A DNA stretch of 64,000 bases from assembly GCF_027012695.1 (NCBI RefSeq), contig NZ_JALUYR010000050.1, positions 1 through 64,000 of the forward strand, given 5' to 3'. Within the stretch, counting starts at the first letter, position 1; every line of letters begins with the position of its first letter. The notes beneath the pieces were generated by a model that was not told the origin of the DNA, did not search any database, and saw only the letters and a program-made list of their open reading frames with translations. The DNA comes from Thermococcus sp. GTDB taxonomy: Archaea > Methanobacteriota_B > Thermococci > Thermococcales > Thermococcaceae. Made by a program: the position numbers and the translations under genes. Positions 34,436-42,821 of this stretch are shown one piece after another.

Positions 34436-36211
34436 ATGAAGAGGCTTCTCTCAATCGGGCTGTTTATACTGCTCATCGCGTCACCGGTTCAGGTATCGGC
34501 TAAAATCGAGCCCTACGTCTATTCCCCGACCGTTCCGGACACGGCCTTCTCTGTTCTTGCCCTTTACAAAACCGGCGATTACTCGCGGGTTCTGGAGGGC
34601 TGCGAGTGGCTGATGGAGATAAGGACACCCTTCGACTCGTGGGGCTACGAGTACGGCGAGGAGCACGAGGCGAAGCACACAGCAATGGCAATGCTGGCCC
34701 TCATGCGCGGGGAGAACATAGCCCGGGGCAGGTATATTCACACCATAAACAACGCCGCCTACTGGCTGGTCTACACCCAGAATCCCGACGGCTCGTGGAA
34801 TGATTACCTCGATACCGCTCTGGCGCTTATAGCCCTGAAGGAGTTCAGGAGTGGCTACATACTCGAGAACCTCACCGGCTTTGAAAAGCAGGTTGAGGAG
34901 GCCCTAAGCCGGGCTACCGGCTGGTTGATGGCTGCACAACCCAAGAACGACGAGGAAAAGATCTTCGGATACATGGCGCTTGGGAAAAAGGACGAGCTCA
35001 AAAGGATGAAGGTGGAGGGGGACCTGAGGGCCTATCGGGCCTTTGCGCTAGCATACCTTGGTGACAGGGTTGAGCTCGAGGGGAACTTCAACGATACCGT
35101 CGCGATAGCCATGGCACTCTACGCGACGGGAAACGAGAAGTACCGCGAGGAGCTCCTCCAGAGGGAGCACTTCGGCTTCTGGGGAACGCTCCACTACCGT
35201 GTCCTCGATTTATTGAGTGTCTCCAAAATAAAGGGCTTTGAGAACCTTCGTCCGATAGCCTGCCCCTACCTCTCGAAGGTTCGCCCGACAGCGGACTGGG
35301 AGAGGGTGGTCCTGGCGGACTACTACCTGATGTGCGGCAGGAAACCCCAACTGCCCGGGAACCTCTCGAAACTGCTCCCGTGGCAGGTCGCCGAAACGGC
35401 GAGGGTGAAGGCACTCCTCGGGGAGGACTACTCGAAGGAGATCAGCCACCTGCTCTCCACCAACAAAAACGGCGTCTGGAGAGACTTCTACAACACGGAA
35501 TACGTCGTCTGGGTCTTCAGGAACCTCAACGTGAGCTACAACTACTCCCGATCCCTGGATTACCTCTCAAGGAACCTCACCTGGATGCTCTCCACTAGAG
35601 ACCCGAAGACAGGAAACCCCGTCTACTACCGCGTTCCCACCTACTACTTCGCCCACGCTGTCATTGTCTTCCGGGAGTTTGGCAGGGATCGGGAACTCAA
35701 CGAAACGCTGGAGATAATTGAGGAGAGACAGTATCCGAACGGGGCCTTTCCGTATACTCAGGGCTCGATAGCGGGCATAACCTCCACGGCGAGGGTTCTC
35801 TGGGCCCTCCAGGAGGCAAACCTCACTGATATCGGGATCTATCGGAGGGGAGTCTCTTTCCTTCGGAGGCTTCTCTACGCTGATATCCCTGAACCGAGGG
35901 TGAAAAACGGAACGGTGGTACTCGCCAACGCGACGTTTCTGCTCATTGAGAACTCGACCTACATCGGCAACTCAACCAACGGGATTCGGCCGGACGACCT
36001 CGACGGTTACGTGGTGATATACCCCGGTAGAAGTCCGCTCTCGATCGGGGCTTACGAAGTTAACGGCTTTCGCCCCGTAGAACCCTCCAGGGAAGGCGAA
36101 GGGATTGCATACATCTACATCGGTACGGGGGTCCTCTTGATAGCCCTCGCGGCCGTCGTGGCCTGGAGAGGAAGGCGGACTAAGAAGGCGGAGAAGTCAA
36201 GGGGAAAGTAA
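34436..36211 (+). CDS. Membrane-anchored extracellular alpha/alpha-toroid-like protein
   Basis: This 591-residue protein has a signal peptide (residues 1-21, ending VSAKI), a long exterior domain of repeated helix pairs with QNPDGSWNDYLDTALALIALKEF and similar blocks (TQNPDGSW; later EERQYPNGAFPYTQG), as in prenyltransferase/terpene-cyclase-like barrels, and a C-terminal helix (YIGTGVLLIALAAVVAW) followed by basic RGRRTKK. It is probably a surface protein held by its tail. It is co-directional with the subtilisin. Catalytic residues of terpene cyclases are not seen, so no function is proposed. Confidence 0.8.
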   Translation: MKRLLSIGLFILLIASPVQVSAKIEPYVYSPTVPDTAFSVLALYKTGDYSRVLEGCEWLMEIRTPFDSWGYEYGEEHEAKHTAMAMLALMRGENIARGRYIHTINNAAYWLVYTQNPDGSWNDYLDTALALIALKEFRSGYILENLTGFEKQVEEALSRATGWLMAAQPKNDEEKIFGYMALGKKDELKRMKVEGDLRAYRAFALAYLGDRVELEGNFNDTVAIAMALYATGNEKYREELLQREHFGFWGTLHYRVLDLLSVSKIKGFENLRPIACPYLSKVRPTADWERVVLADYYLMCGRKPQLPGNLSKLLPWQVAETARVKALLGEDYSKEISHLLSTNKNGVWRDFYNTEYVVWVFRNLNVSYNYSRSLDYLSRNLTWMLSTRDPKTGNPVYYRVPTYYFAHAVIVFREFGRDRELNETLEIIEERQYPNGAFPYTQGSIAGITSTARVLWALQEANLTDIGIYRRGVSFLRRLLYADIPEPRVKNGTVVLANATFLLIENSTYIGNSTNGIRPDDLDGYVVIYPGRSPLSIGAYEVNGFRPVEPSREGEGIAYIYIGTGVLLIALAAVVAWRGRRTKKAEKSRGK

Positions 36212-36877
36212 GCCCTGCTCCTTTCTCAGTTTTTCCACCCTTGATAGCACAAACTCAGCTAAAAACTCCTTATCAAGCTCTGTTTTCCTTCCATCAAGGT
36301 ACGAGCGATAGATTTCTACCGCCTCGCCATCGCCAAGCTCTTCGAGTTTTCTAAGGACGTCCCACTTTCTGAGGCTTGAGCCGTGAAGGAAAGCCATCAG
36401 CCTGGCGGTTTCGCCCGCGAGGATATGGAGCATCTTTGGATTTTCCGAGAAGCGCTCGAGGTTCTTTAGAATGTCATCCAGCCTTCTGGGAAGTATCTCC
36501 TCAACCCGGTATTGGGGCAGGAGCCGGACTACATCCTCACCGAGAACCACGAAGTGGTTCTCCCTGAAGTCTGCCTGGTAAACCGTCAGGAACTTGTAGG
36601 GATAGCCAAGGTTGAGGGGGTCACGGAGGTTTGAGAGCCATTCCCATGCCATGTCGACCTCAACGGATTGTATGGATCTGGTGCACTCCTCAAGAACAGG
36701 TTGTAGTTTTGAAAGCACCTCCTCCGGCTCGATACCGTCCTCAAGAACTGCGAAGAAGTCAACGTCACTCGTTCCGGGGATGTAATCTCCTCTAACCAGG
36801 GAACCGTAGAGGATTAGGGAATAAAGGCCGGGAACCCGGCCGAGATTTTTCCTTATGCAGTCGACAAGGGCTATCAT
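36197..36877 (-). CDS. Nucleotidyltransferase-domain protein
   Basis: This 226-residue protein has the pol-beta superfamily motif GSLVRGDYIPGTSDVDFF near residues 25-42, with D residues for the metal ions. The C-terminal part is helical (ARLMAFLHGSSLRKWDVLRKL), possibly HEPN/KNTase-C-like. It is coupled to bpsA (ATGA overlap). A MNT-type partner of a HEPN toxin was considered, but no separate HEPN gene is adjacent. Substrate unknown. Confidence 0.8.
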   Translation of the reverse strand: MIALVDCIRKNLGRVPGLYSLILYGSLVRGDYIPGTSDVDFFAVLEDGIEPEEVLSKLQPVLEECTRSIQSVEVDMAWEWLSNLRDPLNLGYPYKFLTVYQADFRENHFVVLGEDVVRLLPQYRVEEILPRRLDDILKNLERFSENPKMLHILAGETARLMAFLHGSSLRKWDVLRKLEELGDGEAVEIYRSYLDGRKTELDKEFLAEFVLSRVEKLRKEQGLLSP

Positions 36878-37929
36878 GTGGTCGACGCTTCCTCGTCGTT
36901 GTAGAGCTCGTCACCGACCTCTATCCTGTCCTCAAAGCCCTTCGAACCTTCGAGGGTCTGAATCCTGAACATATAGCTCTTGTACCAGTTGTAAGAGGGC
37001 TTGACCTTGACCGGAAGGAGCTTCCAGGCGCGCGTCTCCTCCTCATAACCCCAGTTAACGTACTCGTTGAAGTTCCTGATGATGTCGGTTATAACAACGC
37101 CGAACTCGTTGAGGAGCAGCTTTTGAATCTCGCGCCATTTATCGAGAGAACTCTCGCGCCTCGTTATGCCGAAGTAACCCGCGCGTCCCGGTCCCTTGAG
37201 CGTCGCTATTCCCCTGCCGACGAAGGCCCTTATCGCTTCAACGGTCTCGGGCGGATCGGTGATGAAGGTATCGAACTTGTGGAGGGCGTAGTCAGGAAGT
37301 GGCTCCCTCAGATCGAAGGTGAACATCTCAATGTTCTCGTAGCCAAGCTCGTCGGCGGTCTTCTCGATGAACCTGACAAGGCGCTCGTCAATATCGAGAA
37401 CCGCGATCCTCTTTGGCAGGCCGGAGAGCATGAGGGCTATGCTTGTCAGGTCGTCGTCCCCGAGGACGAAGACCTCCTTGTTCTCGAGGTCTCCCCTGGT
37501 GTGCATTAAGGCAATCCTCGCGACGGTTGTCTCGGGGGTAACGTAGGCCTGGTCGAAGTCGTGTTTCGGCTGCGGGCGGTCCTTGACGATCTCCCTGAAC
37601 TGCTCGAGCAGGTCGCTGAATGCTGAAAGCTCGACGGTCCTTCCGGCACAGTGGGGGCAGGTGTAGTCCCTTCTCGCGCCGATCCCGTACTCCTCCACGA
37701 GTCTCTTCCCGCTCTCGGTCAGGACGACGTTCGGGCCATCGAAGGTCACGTAACCGAGTTCATGGAGTGCAGTTATGACGGCCACGACCAGCGGGAGGGG
37801 TTCTTCGCTGAGATCAACGATGCGCCAGACATCGCCGCTAGCGAGGATCGAACTCAGAACGTTCTCGATAGTCCTCTCGTAAACAGGAATGCTCGTCTTC
37901 TCCCTGACCCTCTCGATTATCTCCTCCAT
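36874..37929 (-). CDS. bpsA: N4-bis(aminopropyl)spermidine synthase
   Basis: This 351-residue protein makes branched-chain polyamines by transferring aminopropyl groups from decarboxylated SAM; these polyamines stabilise nucleic acids at high temperature. Its motifs are IPVYERTIENVLSSILASGDVWR at the N-terminus, a Zn-ribbon-like YTCPHCAGRT, the GDDDLTSIA Asp cluster and a Rossmann fold. The ATG at 37929 (GGAGGTGCTGCT site) gives the same length as the T. kodakarensis enzyme. The gene order with the subtilisin and phosphopantothenate synthetase fits what I recall of T. kodakarensis. Confidence 0.95.
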   Translation of the reverse strand: MEEIIERVREKTSIPVYERTIENVLSSILASGDVWRIVDLSEEPLPLVVAVITALHELGYVTFDGPNVVLTESGKRLVEEYGIGARRDYTCPHCAGRTVELSAFSDLLEQFREIVKDRPQPKHDFDQAYVTPETTVARIALMHTRGDLENKEVFVLGDDDLTSIALMLSGLPKRIAVLDIDERLVRFIEKTADELGYENIEMFTFDLREPLPDYALHKFDTFITDPPETVEAIRAFVGRGIATLKGPGRAGYFGITRRESSLDKWREIQKLLLNEFGVVITDIIRNFNEYVNWGYEEETRAWKLLPVKVKPSYNWYKSYMFRIQTLEGSKGFEDRIEVGDELYNDEEASTT

Positions 37930-37977
37930 AGCAGCACCTCCAGAAGGATTTCGTTCGTGAGCGGGGTAGGTCGGGCT

Positions 37978-37990
37978 TTTTTTAAGGTTT
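37978..37990 (-). promoter_or_regulatory. Probable TATA element of bpsA
   Basis: The minus strand reads AAAAACCTTAAAAAAAG across this position, about 50 bases ahead of the bpsA start. Confidence 0.45.
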
Positions 37991-38033
37991 TTCCCGGCGT
38001 CAGGTTTAATAATCCTCACTCCCTCCTATCCTC

Positions 38034-38774
38034 ATGATCGGCCCGGTGAAGGATGATTTTATCAAGAGGTACCGCCTTGAGTACAACCTCGAAGCCCTTG
38101 AGGGGGTCAGGGGAGAAATTGGGGAGGAAGCCTATTCTCGCCTTAGGGATCTCGTCGAGTACCGTCTGACCGGAAAGGACTTTGATCGCTCTCCAATAGG
38201 CGTGAGAATGGTTCTCGCCTTCTCGGCCGGTTCCGATAGCACAGCCTCCCTCAAGATCCTCAGGTGGGCTGGGTTTGATGTCGTTCCCGTTACCGCAAAA
38301 CTCCCCCAGATGAAGGAGAGCGTGATCGAAAGGGCTAGAGACGAGGGGGCGGTTTTCGTGGAGATTCCCGGTTATCTCGAGGTTATAACCGCCCAGATGG
38401 AGAAGGGAGCGCCCATATGTGGCAGATGTCACTCCATGGTTATGAAGGCCGTCGAGGACTACGCTCGAAAAAATGGAATAAGAATCCTCGCCTCCGGTGA
38501 TCTCCTGAGCTCGGGCCTGATCTCAATCTACCGCTCCGGAGACCTCGTGACCCTCAACCTTCCGGCCTTTTTGGCTCTCGACAAGGCGGAGATAATCGAG
38601 CTCATCGGTGGGAACTACGACCTCAAATTCGGCTGCCCGCTCCTCAGGGAGGCCTTTAGAAAAGCCCCGTCGGTGAGGCGCTTCGCCATACAGAGGGTGT
38701 TGAGGGAGCTGCGGGCAAGGGCGATAACGCCCGAAATAGCCGAAGATCTGATACTCGACATTCTCTCGCCCTGA
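38034..38774 (+). CDS. PP-loop ATPase/sulfurtransferase-like protein
   Basis: This 246-residue protein has the ATP pyrophosphatase loop SAGSDS (residues 64-69), a Cys pair (PICGRCHSM) and a later FGCPLLREAF. This is the layout of N-type PP-loop enzymes that activate RNA or small molecules, often with a sulfur relay. The ATG lies about 25 bases after a TATA-like GGTTTAATAATCC, so it is probably leaderless. The substrate is unknown; tRNA thiolation is one possibility. Confidence 0.8.
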   Translation: MIGPVKDDFIKRYRLEYNLEALEGVRGEIGEEAYSRLRDLVEYRLTGKDFDRSPIGVRMVLAFSAGSDSTASLKILRWAGFDVVPVTAKLPQMKESVIERARDEGAVFVEIPGYLEVITAQMEKGAPICGRCHSMVMKAVEDYARKNGIRILASGDLLSSGLISIYRSGDLVTLNLPAFLALDKAEIIELIGGNYDLKFGCPLLREAFRKAPSVRRFAIQRVLRELRARAITPEIAEDLILDILSP

Positions 38775-38837
38775 CTACTCACTTCTGACCCAAAAGGTTT
38801 AAAATTGTATTCCCCAACTCCGGCCAGGTGGTGAACA

Positions 38838-39374
38838 ATGGTCACGAAGGAAGACGTTGAAAGGGTCGTTAAGGACATCGTTGACGAGAAGTTCGTCAAA
38901 TCCATAGAGGTGGATGGGAAGGGTAACGTAACGGTGACCCTCGCGAAGGACACTCCTGATTTGGACAACGTTCTCATCAGGCTCCACTCGGAGATTGGAA
39001 AGCTCGAGGGCGTCGGTTTGATAACGATAAACCGCGAGCGCGAGGAGAAAACCAGCGAGGGTGAGAACGTCGAGCTCACGAAGGAGCTCATCTTGGAGAA
39101 GCTCAAGGAGGTCATAGACCCGGAGATAGGGGTTGACGTGGTTAACCTCGGGCTCATCTATGACCTTCAGATAAGGCCCGACAACACGGTTTATGTAAAA
39201 ATGACGATGACCACCCCAGGCTGCCCGATGACGATGTGGATTCTCAGGGCTGTAGAGGACAAGATACTCGAGATCCCGGGGGTTAAGGACGCGGAGATAG
39301 AGCTCACCTTTGATCCGCCGTGGAGCCCGGACATGATAAGCCCGGAGTACAAGAAGAAACTCGGCCTCTACTGA
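38838..39374 (+). CDS. MIP18/DUF59-family Fe-S assembly protein
   Basis: This 178-residue protein has two DUF59-like parts. The N-terminal 65 residues are incomplete (DTPDLDNVLIRLHSEI), while the C-terminal 100 carry the full motif DPEIGVDVVNLGLIYDLQIR and TTPGCPMTMWI with the conserved Cys. The family takes part in loading Fe-S clusters on target proteins, with NBP35/Mrp ATPases such as the one at 22060. The ATG follows GGTGGTGAACA. Confidence 0.88.
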   Translation: MVTKEDVERVVKDIVDEKFVKSIEVDGKGNVTVTLAKDTPDLDNVLIRLHSEIGKLEGVGLITINREREEKTSEGENVELTKELILEKLKEVIDPEIGVDVVNLGLIYDLQIRPDNTVYVKMTMTTPGCPMTMWILRAVEDKILEIPGVKDAEIELTFDPPWSPDMISPEYKKKLGLY

Positions 39375-39460
39375 TCCATCCTGCATTTCTTTGTACACCG
39401 ACGCCCAGCGTCTTCCCATTTTCCCTAATTCTCGCCGTTGAGCGTTCTATTCTGCGACGA

Positions 39461-39473
39461 AAAGTTTATATTC
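39461..39473 (+). promoter_or_regulatory. TATA box of the ferredoxin gene
   Basis: AAAGTTTATATTC, a strong element 32 to 44 bases before the ATG, as expected of an abundantly expressed gene. Confidence 0.65.
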
Positions 39474-39498
39474 GCCGGAGTTCATCTAAACCCGGTGA

Positions 39499-39708
<210 letters not shown>

Positions 39709-39791
39709 AGCCTCCTTTTCCTTATCCCGCTACCCCTTCTCTCCGCGTCCTTTACTGTCGTGGATTGCTGAAAACAAAAACAGAAAAACTG

Positions 39792-40964
39792 TCACTCGAG
39801 CTTTAGCTCGAACCTCTTCGCCTGCTCCAGAACATATTCCCTTATCTCCCTCGCTTTAGGAAGCTCTGCAACTATCTCGCCATTCTCTATGAGAGGTTTC
39901 AGGAGCGGTTCAACCTCTGCCCCGCAGATGGGACACCTTTCGAGCTTTTTGTCCGCCGGGACGCGGTGGTAGTGACCGTTCTCGCAGCGGTAGATCTGCT
40001 TTCTTCCGCTGAGTTTTCCACGCTTCGTTAGTGGCTTTCCCTCCACCTCCACTATGTCGAGGGAGAAGTCCACCGGTTTGGCGCTCGCTATGGCAGAGCC
40101 AACTCCGAAGGCATCGGCCACGTCCACTATTTCCCTTATGCTTTCCTCGTTTAGGCCCCCCGAGACGAAGATTTTCACCCAGTCGTAGCCCCTTAAATTG
40201 AGCTCCCAGCGGACTTCCTCGATGATTTTTCGGAAGTTGCCCCTCCTGGAGCCCGGCGTGTCCAAGCGGACCGCGTCGAGCCTCCTGCCCAGGACCTCGG
40301 CGGCCACCAGCGATTCAAACTTTTCGTCGCAGAAGGTATCGACCAGGGCGGTTCTCGGAACCTCCGGCGGCATGACCTCGTCGTAGTACTTCCAGGCCGT
40401 CACCTGGTCGCCGACGGTTATGATGAGCGCGTGTGGCATCGTTCCGACGGGCTTTTCTCCGATCATCTCGGCTCCGAGAATGCCGGAAACACCGTCGCAG
40501 CCGCCTATGAAGGCCGAGCGATCTATCATTGGAGCTATTGCTGGGTGCATGTGCCTTATCCCGAAGGAGTAGACGGGCTTGAAGTTGGCGGCCATCTTCA
40601 CCCTTAGGGAAGCGGTGGCTATCCCGCTCGCCTGACTTAACATTCCCAACAGGGCCGTCTCGTAGATCCCGAACTCCTCGTAGAATCCTTCTATCTGGAG
40701 AACCGGCTCGTAGGGGTGGAAGATCGTCCCCTCGGCCATCGCGTAGACGTTGACGGGAAGGCCCTCGAGGAGTTTTGCGACCTCCTCTATTCCCGCTAAA
40801 ACCCCCCACTTCCAGCCATGCGGCAAAGAAGTAGTCGCCACGTCTGCGAAGACCTTCTTCCTTACCCCTTTCTCCTCGAGGATTTTCTTCGTCCTCAGGA
40901 AGTAGACGTCTGTCGTCCTTCCGGCTTTTATGTCTCCTTCGTGGGCTATGTAAAAGTCCCCCAT
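39792..40964 (-). CDS. Nicotinate phosphoribosyltransferase with C-terminal Zn ribbon
   Basis: This 390-residue protein has the NAPRTase layout: GDFYIAHEGDIKAGRTTDVYF at the start, SFGIRHMHPAIAPMID, and DAVRLDTPGSRRGNFRKIIEE. It makes nicotinate mononucleotide for NAD recycling. The C-terminal region carries YRCENGHYH and ERCPICGAEV, a likely zinc ribbon not found in many family members. The ATG at 40964 follows GGTGGTGGAG; the GTG at 40973 lies inside that site. It is preceded by a small membrane protein on the same strand. Confidence 0.88.
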   Translation of the reverse strand: MGDFYIAHEGDIKAGRTTDVYFLRTKKILEEKGVRKKVFADVATTSLPHGWKWGVLAGIEEVAKLLEGLPVNVYAMAEGTIFHPYEPVLQIEGFYEEFGIYETALLGMLSQASGIATASLRVKMAANFKPVYSFGIRHMHPAIAPMIDRSAFIGGCDGVSGILGAEMIGEKPVGTMPHALIITVGDQVTAWKYYDEVMPPEVPRTALVDTFCDEKFESLVAAEVLGRRLDAVRLDTPGSRRGNFRKIIEEVRWELNLRGYDWVKIFVSGGLNEESIREIVDVADAFGVGSAIASAKPVDFSLDIVEVEGKPLTKRGKLSGRKQIYRCENGHYHRVPADKKLERCPICGAEVEPLLKPLIENGEIVAELPKAREIREYVLEQAKRFELKLE

Positions 40965-40997
40965 CTCCACCACCGGAGGGAGTTTGGAGGTGAAGGC

Positions 40998-41219
40998 TTA
41001 AGGCTTTCGCTTGAGTGAGAATGTTGCGTCGCCATCCTCAACGTCACAGGTGTCGAAGGGCAGTGAACCGCATTCAGCGTAGACGAAGAGCACTGCCGGA
41101 ACAACGGCCAGGGCCCCTATTGAGTATCTCCCGCTCCAGAGGGCGTAGACTATCATTCCAATGGCGAGGGTCATCAGACTTCCCTGGAATGCCTTTCTTC
41201 GCCTGGAATCGCACGACAT
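40998..41219 (-). CDS. Small membrane protein
   Basis: This 73-residue protein has two hydrophobic segments (about residues 12-28 and 31-48) and a C-terminal part with two cysteines (YAECGSLPFDTCDVEDGD) that might form a disulfide outside the cell. The ATG follows GAGGGGAAACC. It lies 33 bases before the nicotinate phosphoribosyltransferase start on the same strand. No family recognised. Confidence 0.6.
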   Translation of the reverse strand: MSCDSRRRKAFQGSLMTLAIGMIVYALWSGRYSIGALAVVPAVLFVYAECGSLPFDTCDVEDGDATFSLKRKP

Positions 41220-41279
41220 GGTTTCCCCTCAGTCCCGGCCCCTATAAAACTCCCTGGACAGCAATGACCAGAGGATCAC

Positions 41280-42191
41280 TTACTCCAGCCGATCCGACAG
41301 GAACGGAAGATTCACCCTTTCCCCTTTTTCCCTCCGGTGGAGTTCCCTCCTGTAGGCCTCCAGTGGCCTATCCCCGATCCTCAGGTAACCGGCGAAGGTT
41401 TTGGGCCTTACCTCAAGTTCATCGAAGAACTCCTGATAGCGTTTGTCCCTCACTATGTGGTGGTCGAGTATTATCTCAGCGTTCGTCTCGCGGATTATCT
41501 CGTTCAGGTTCTTTATCCCGGTCTCCCAGCTCCCCTCGGTGCGCTTTCCGAGATATGTGGGAGGACCGCCGGTTATTAGCAGGTCGGGGTTCTTCTCGAC
41601 TACCCACTCCACCGATTTCCTGTTAAGCAGTTGAATATCACTTGCGTGGATTATCCTTTGGGAGCCATCGTCCACGAGGACCATCACGACGAAGCCGAGC
41701 TTACTCCCTTCCCTTCCGTGGGGGACAGCTGGCGAGAACTCAAGCCTAACCCCTCCGAGGTCGAAGGTTTTTCCATCGGTGAACTCAATCTTCCTTGCTA
41801 TCGGTTCAGCGTTTCTCAAAAGGGCCCAGGCACGCTTCCTCTGGCTGAAGTTTATGTTCTCTTTGGGATGTTTGAGGAAGAGGAGCTTATCCTGATAAAC
41901 CTCCCGCGCGTATTCCTCGCTTGAACTCTCGTAGAGGCCTTCAAAAAAGGGCATGTGGTGGTCGTAGTGGTAGTGTGATATTATCACAACGTCAGCCCTT
42001 CTCGCGTACCCCTGGAGCTTTCGCCTCATTTTCTGGAGGGTTTCAAGCTCTATTCTGGCCGGTGGGAGGCCATAGCGCTTCGGCCCGAGGGCGACGCCGG
42101 GATCTATGAGGATTTTTAGGCCGGAAGCCTCGATGAAGGTCGCTAGACTTCTAACTCCCAAACTCTCGCTCGCGATGGGAATGACGCGCAT
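41280..42191 (-). CDS. Metallo-beta-lactamase-fold protein, UPF0282 family
   Basis: This 303-residue protein has the MBL metal motif SHYHYDHH near residues 76-83, further metal ligands at VPHGREG, HASDIQ and ILDHHIVRD, and matches the archaeal UPF0282/COG2248 family. The family is predicted to be a hydrolase acting on an unknown substrate. It is divergent from the C/D sRNA gene at 42250. Confidence 0.88.
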   Translation of the reverse strand: MRVIPIASESLGVRSLATFIEASGLKILIDPGVALGPKRYGLPPARIELETLQKMRRKLQGYARRADVVIISHYHYDHHMPFFEGLYESSSEEYAREVYQDKLLFLKHPKENINFSQRKRAWALLRNAEPIARKIEFTDGKTFDLGGVRLEFSPAVPHGREGSKLGFVVMVLVDDGSQRIIHASDIQLLNRKSVEWVVEKNPDLLITGGPPTYLGKRTEGSWETGIKNLNEIIRETNAEIILDHHIVRDKRYQEFFDELEVRPKTFAGYLRIGDRPLEAYRRELHRREKGERVNLPFLSDRLE

Positions 42192-42220
42192 TCTATCACC
42201 TGTATGAGCTGAGCCTAAAC

Positions 42221-42230
42221 CTTAATAAAG
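42221..42230 (+). promoter_or_regulatory. TATA box of the C/D sRNA and downstream gene
   Basis: CTTAATAAAG lies about 25 bases before the predicted sRNA 5' end (about 42250). No second TATA-like element is seen between it and the protein gene at 42313, so one transcript may carry both. Confidence 0.55.
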
Positions 42231-42249
42231 CCTCCCCGCTATGATGACC

Positions 42250-42306
42250 AGCCGATGATGAGTGTCATCCCTCCTGAGAGATGATGACATTATCCCCACC
42301 TGAGGT
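42250..42306 (+). ncRNA. C/D box sRNA overlapping a ribosome binding site, predicted
   Basis: The boxes are perfect: C ATGATGA (42255-42261), D' CTGA (42274-42277), C' ATGATGA (42281-42287) and D CTGA (42300-42303). Both guide regions are exactly 12 bases (42262-42273 and 42288-42299) and the D'-C' spacer is 3 bases. This is the ideal archaeal C/D layout. The D box runs straight into GAGGTGG (42302-42308), the ribosome binding site of the gene at 42313. Another ATGATGA (42241-42247) lies 7 bases upstream of the C box. Targets were not assigned. Confidence 0.88.
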
Positions 42307-42312
42307 GGTTCA

Positions 42313-42777
42313 ATGCTCGGATTCTTCAAGCGAAGGAAAAAGGAAACCCATGGGCCGCTTGTCTACCTGAGCGAGCCCACCATACTCTACCACACGCGCA
42401 CCGAGAAGGCGATCCTCGAGCTCCTCGAGGAGAAGCTTGGCTCTAACAATTTCGTTGTCCCCTCTGACTACGGCCTCAAAACAACCGACCACCTTATCCC
42501 GGAAGCGGATATATTCGTCGCGGTGGCCGTCATCGGCAGGTTCACATCCCTCGTCGCTCATGAGACAAGGATAGCCCTGGAGCACGGGAAGAAGGTATAC
42601 ACCCTCGACGTGGCGAGGAAGGGAGACGAGATACTCTACCTCTTCGAGGAGGGTATTCCAGAGCACATCGAGTGGCTCACCCCCGAGGAGACCCAGAAGC
42701 TTTACGCCGCTTTTCGGGGGGAAGACTTCTCAGGTTTCATGAAGTTCTTTTTCGGGGACAGGAACAGGCAGTGGTGA
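42313..42777 (+). CDS. Conserved protein of unknown function, Rossmann-like
   Basis: This 154-residue soluble protein has an N-terminal basic stretch (FFKRRKKE), then ADIFVAVAVIGRFTSLVAHETRIALEHGKKVYTLD, which resembles the core of nucleoside deoxyribosyltransferase/TIR-like folds, but the catalytic residues are not recognisable. The ATG is preceded by GAGGTGGTTCA, and this ribosome binding site overlaps the D box of the sRNA. Function unknown. Confidence 0.75.
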   Translation: MLGFFKRRKKETHGPLVYLSEPTILYHTRTEKAILELLEEKLGSNNFVVPSDYGLKTTDHLIPEADIFVAVAVIGRFTSLVAHETRIALEHGKKVYTLDVARKGDEILYLFEEGIPEHIEWLTPEETQKLYAAFRGEDFSGFMKFFFGDRNRQW

Positions 42778-42821
42778 CGGAAGTCTTATAGCTCTCCGCG
42801 GCAACATCCCCCGGTGGTTCC

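Noticed and set aside
36197-36877. Nucleotidyltransferase as part of a HEPN-MNT toxin-antitoxin pair
   Set aside because: No separate HEPN gene is adjacent, and the protein is longer than usual MNT antitoxins; its neighbours are bpsA and a surface protein.
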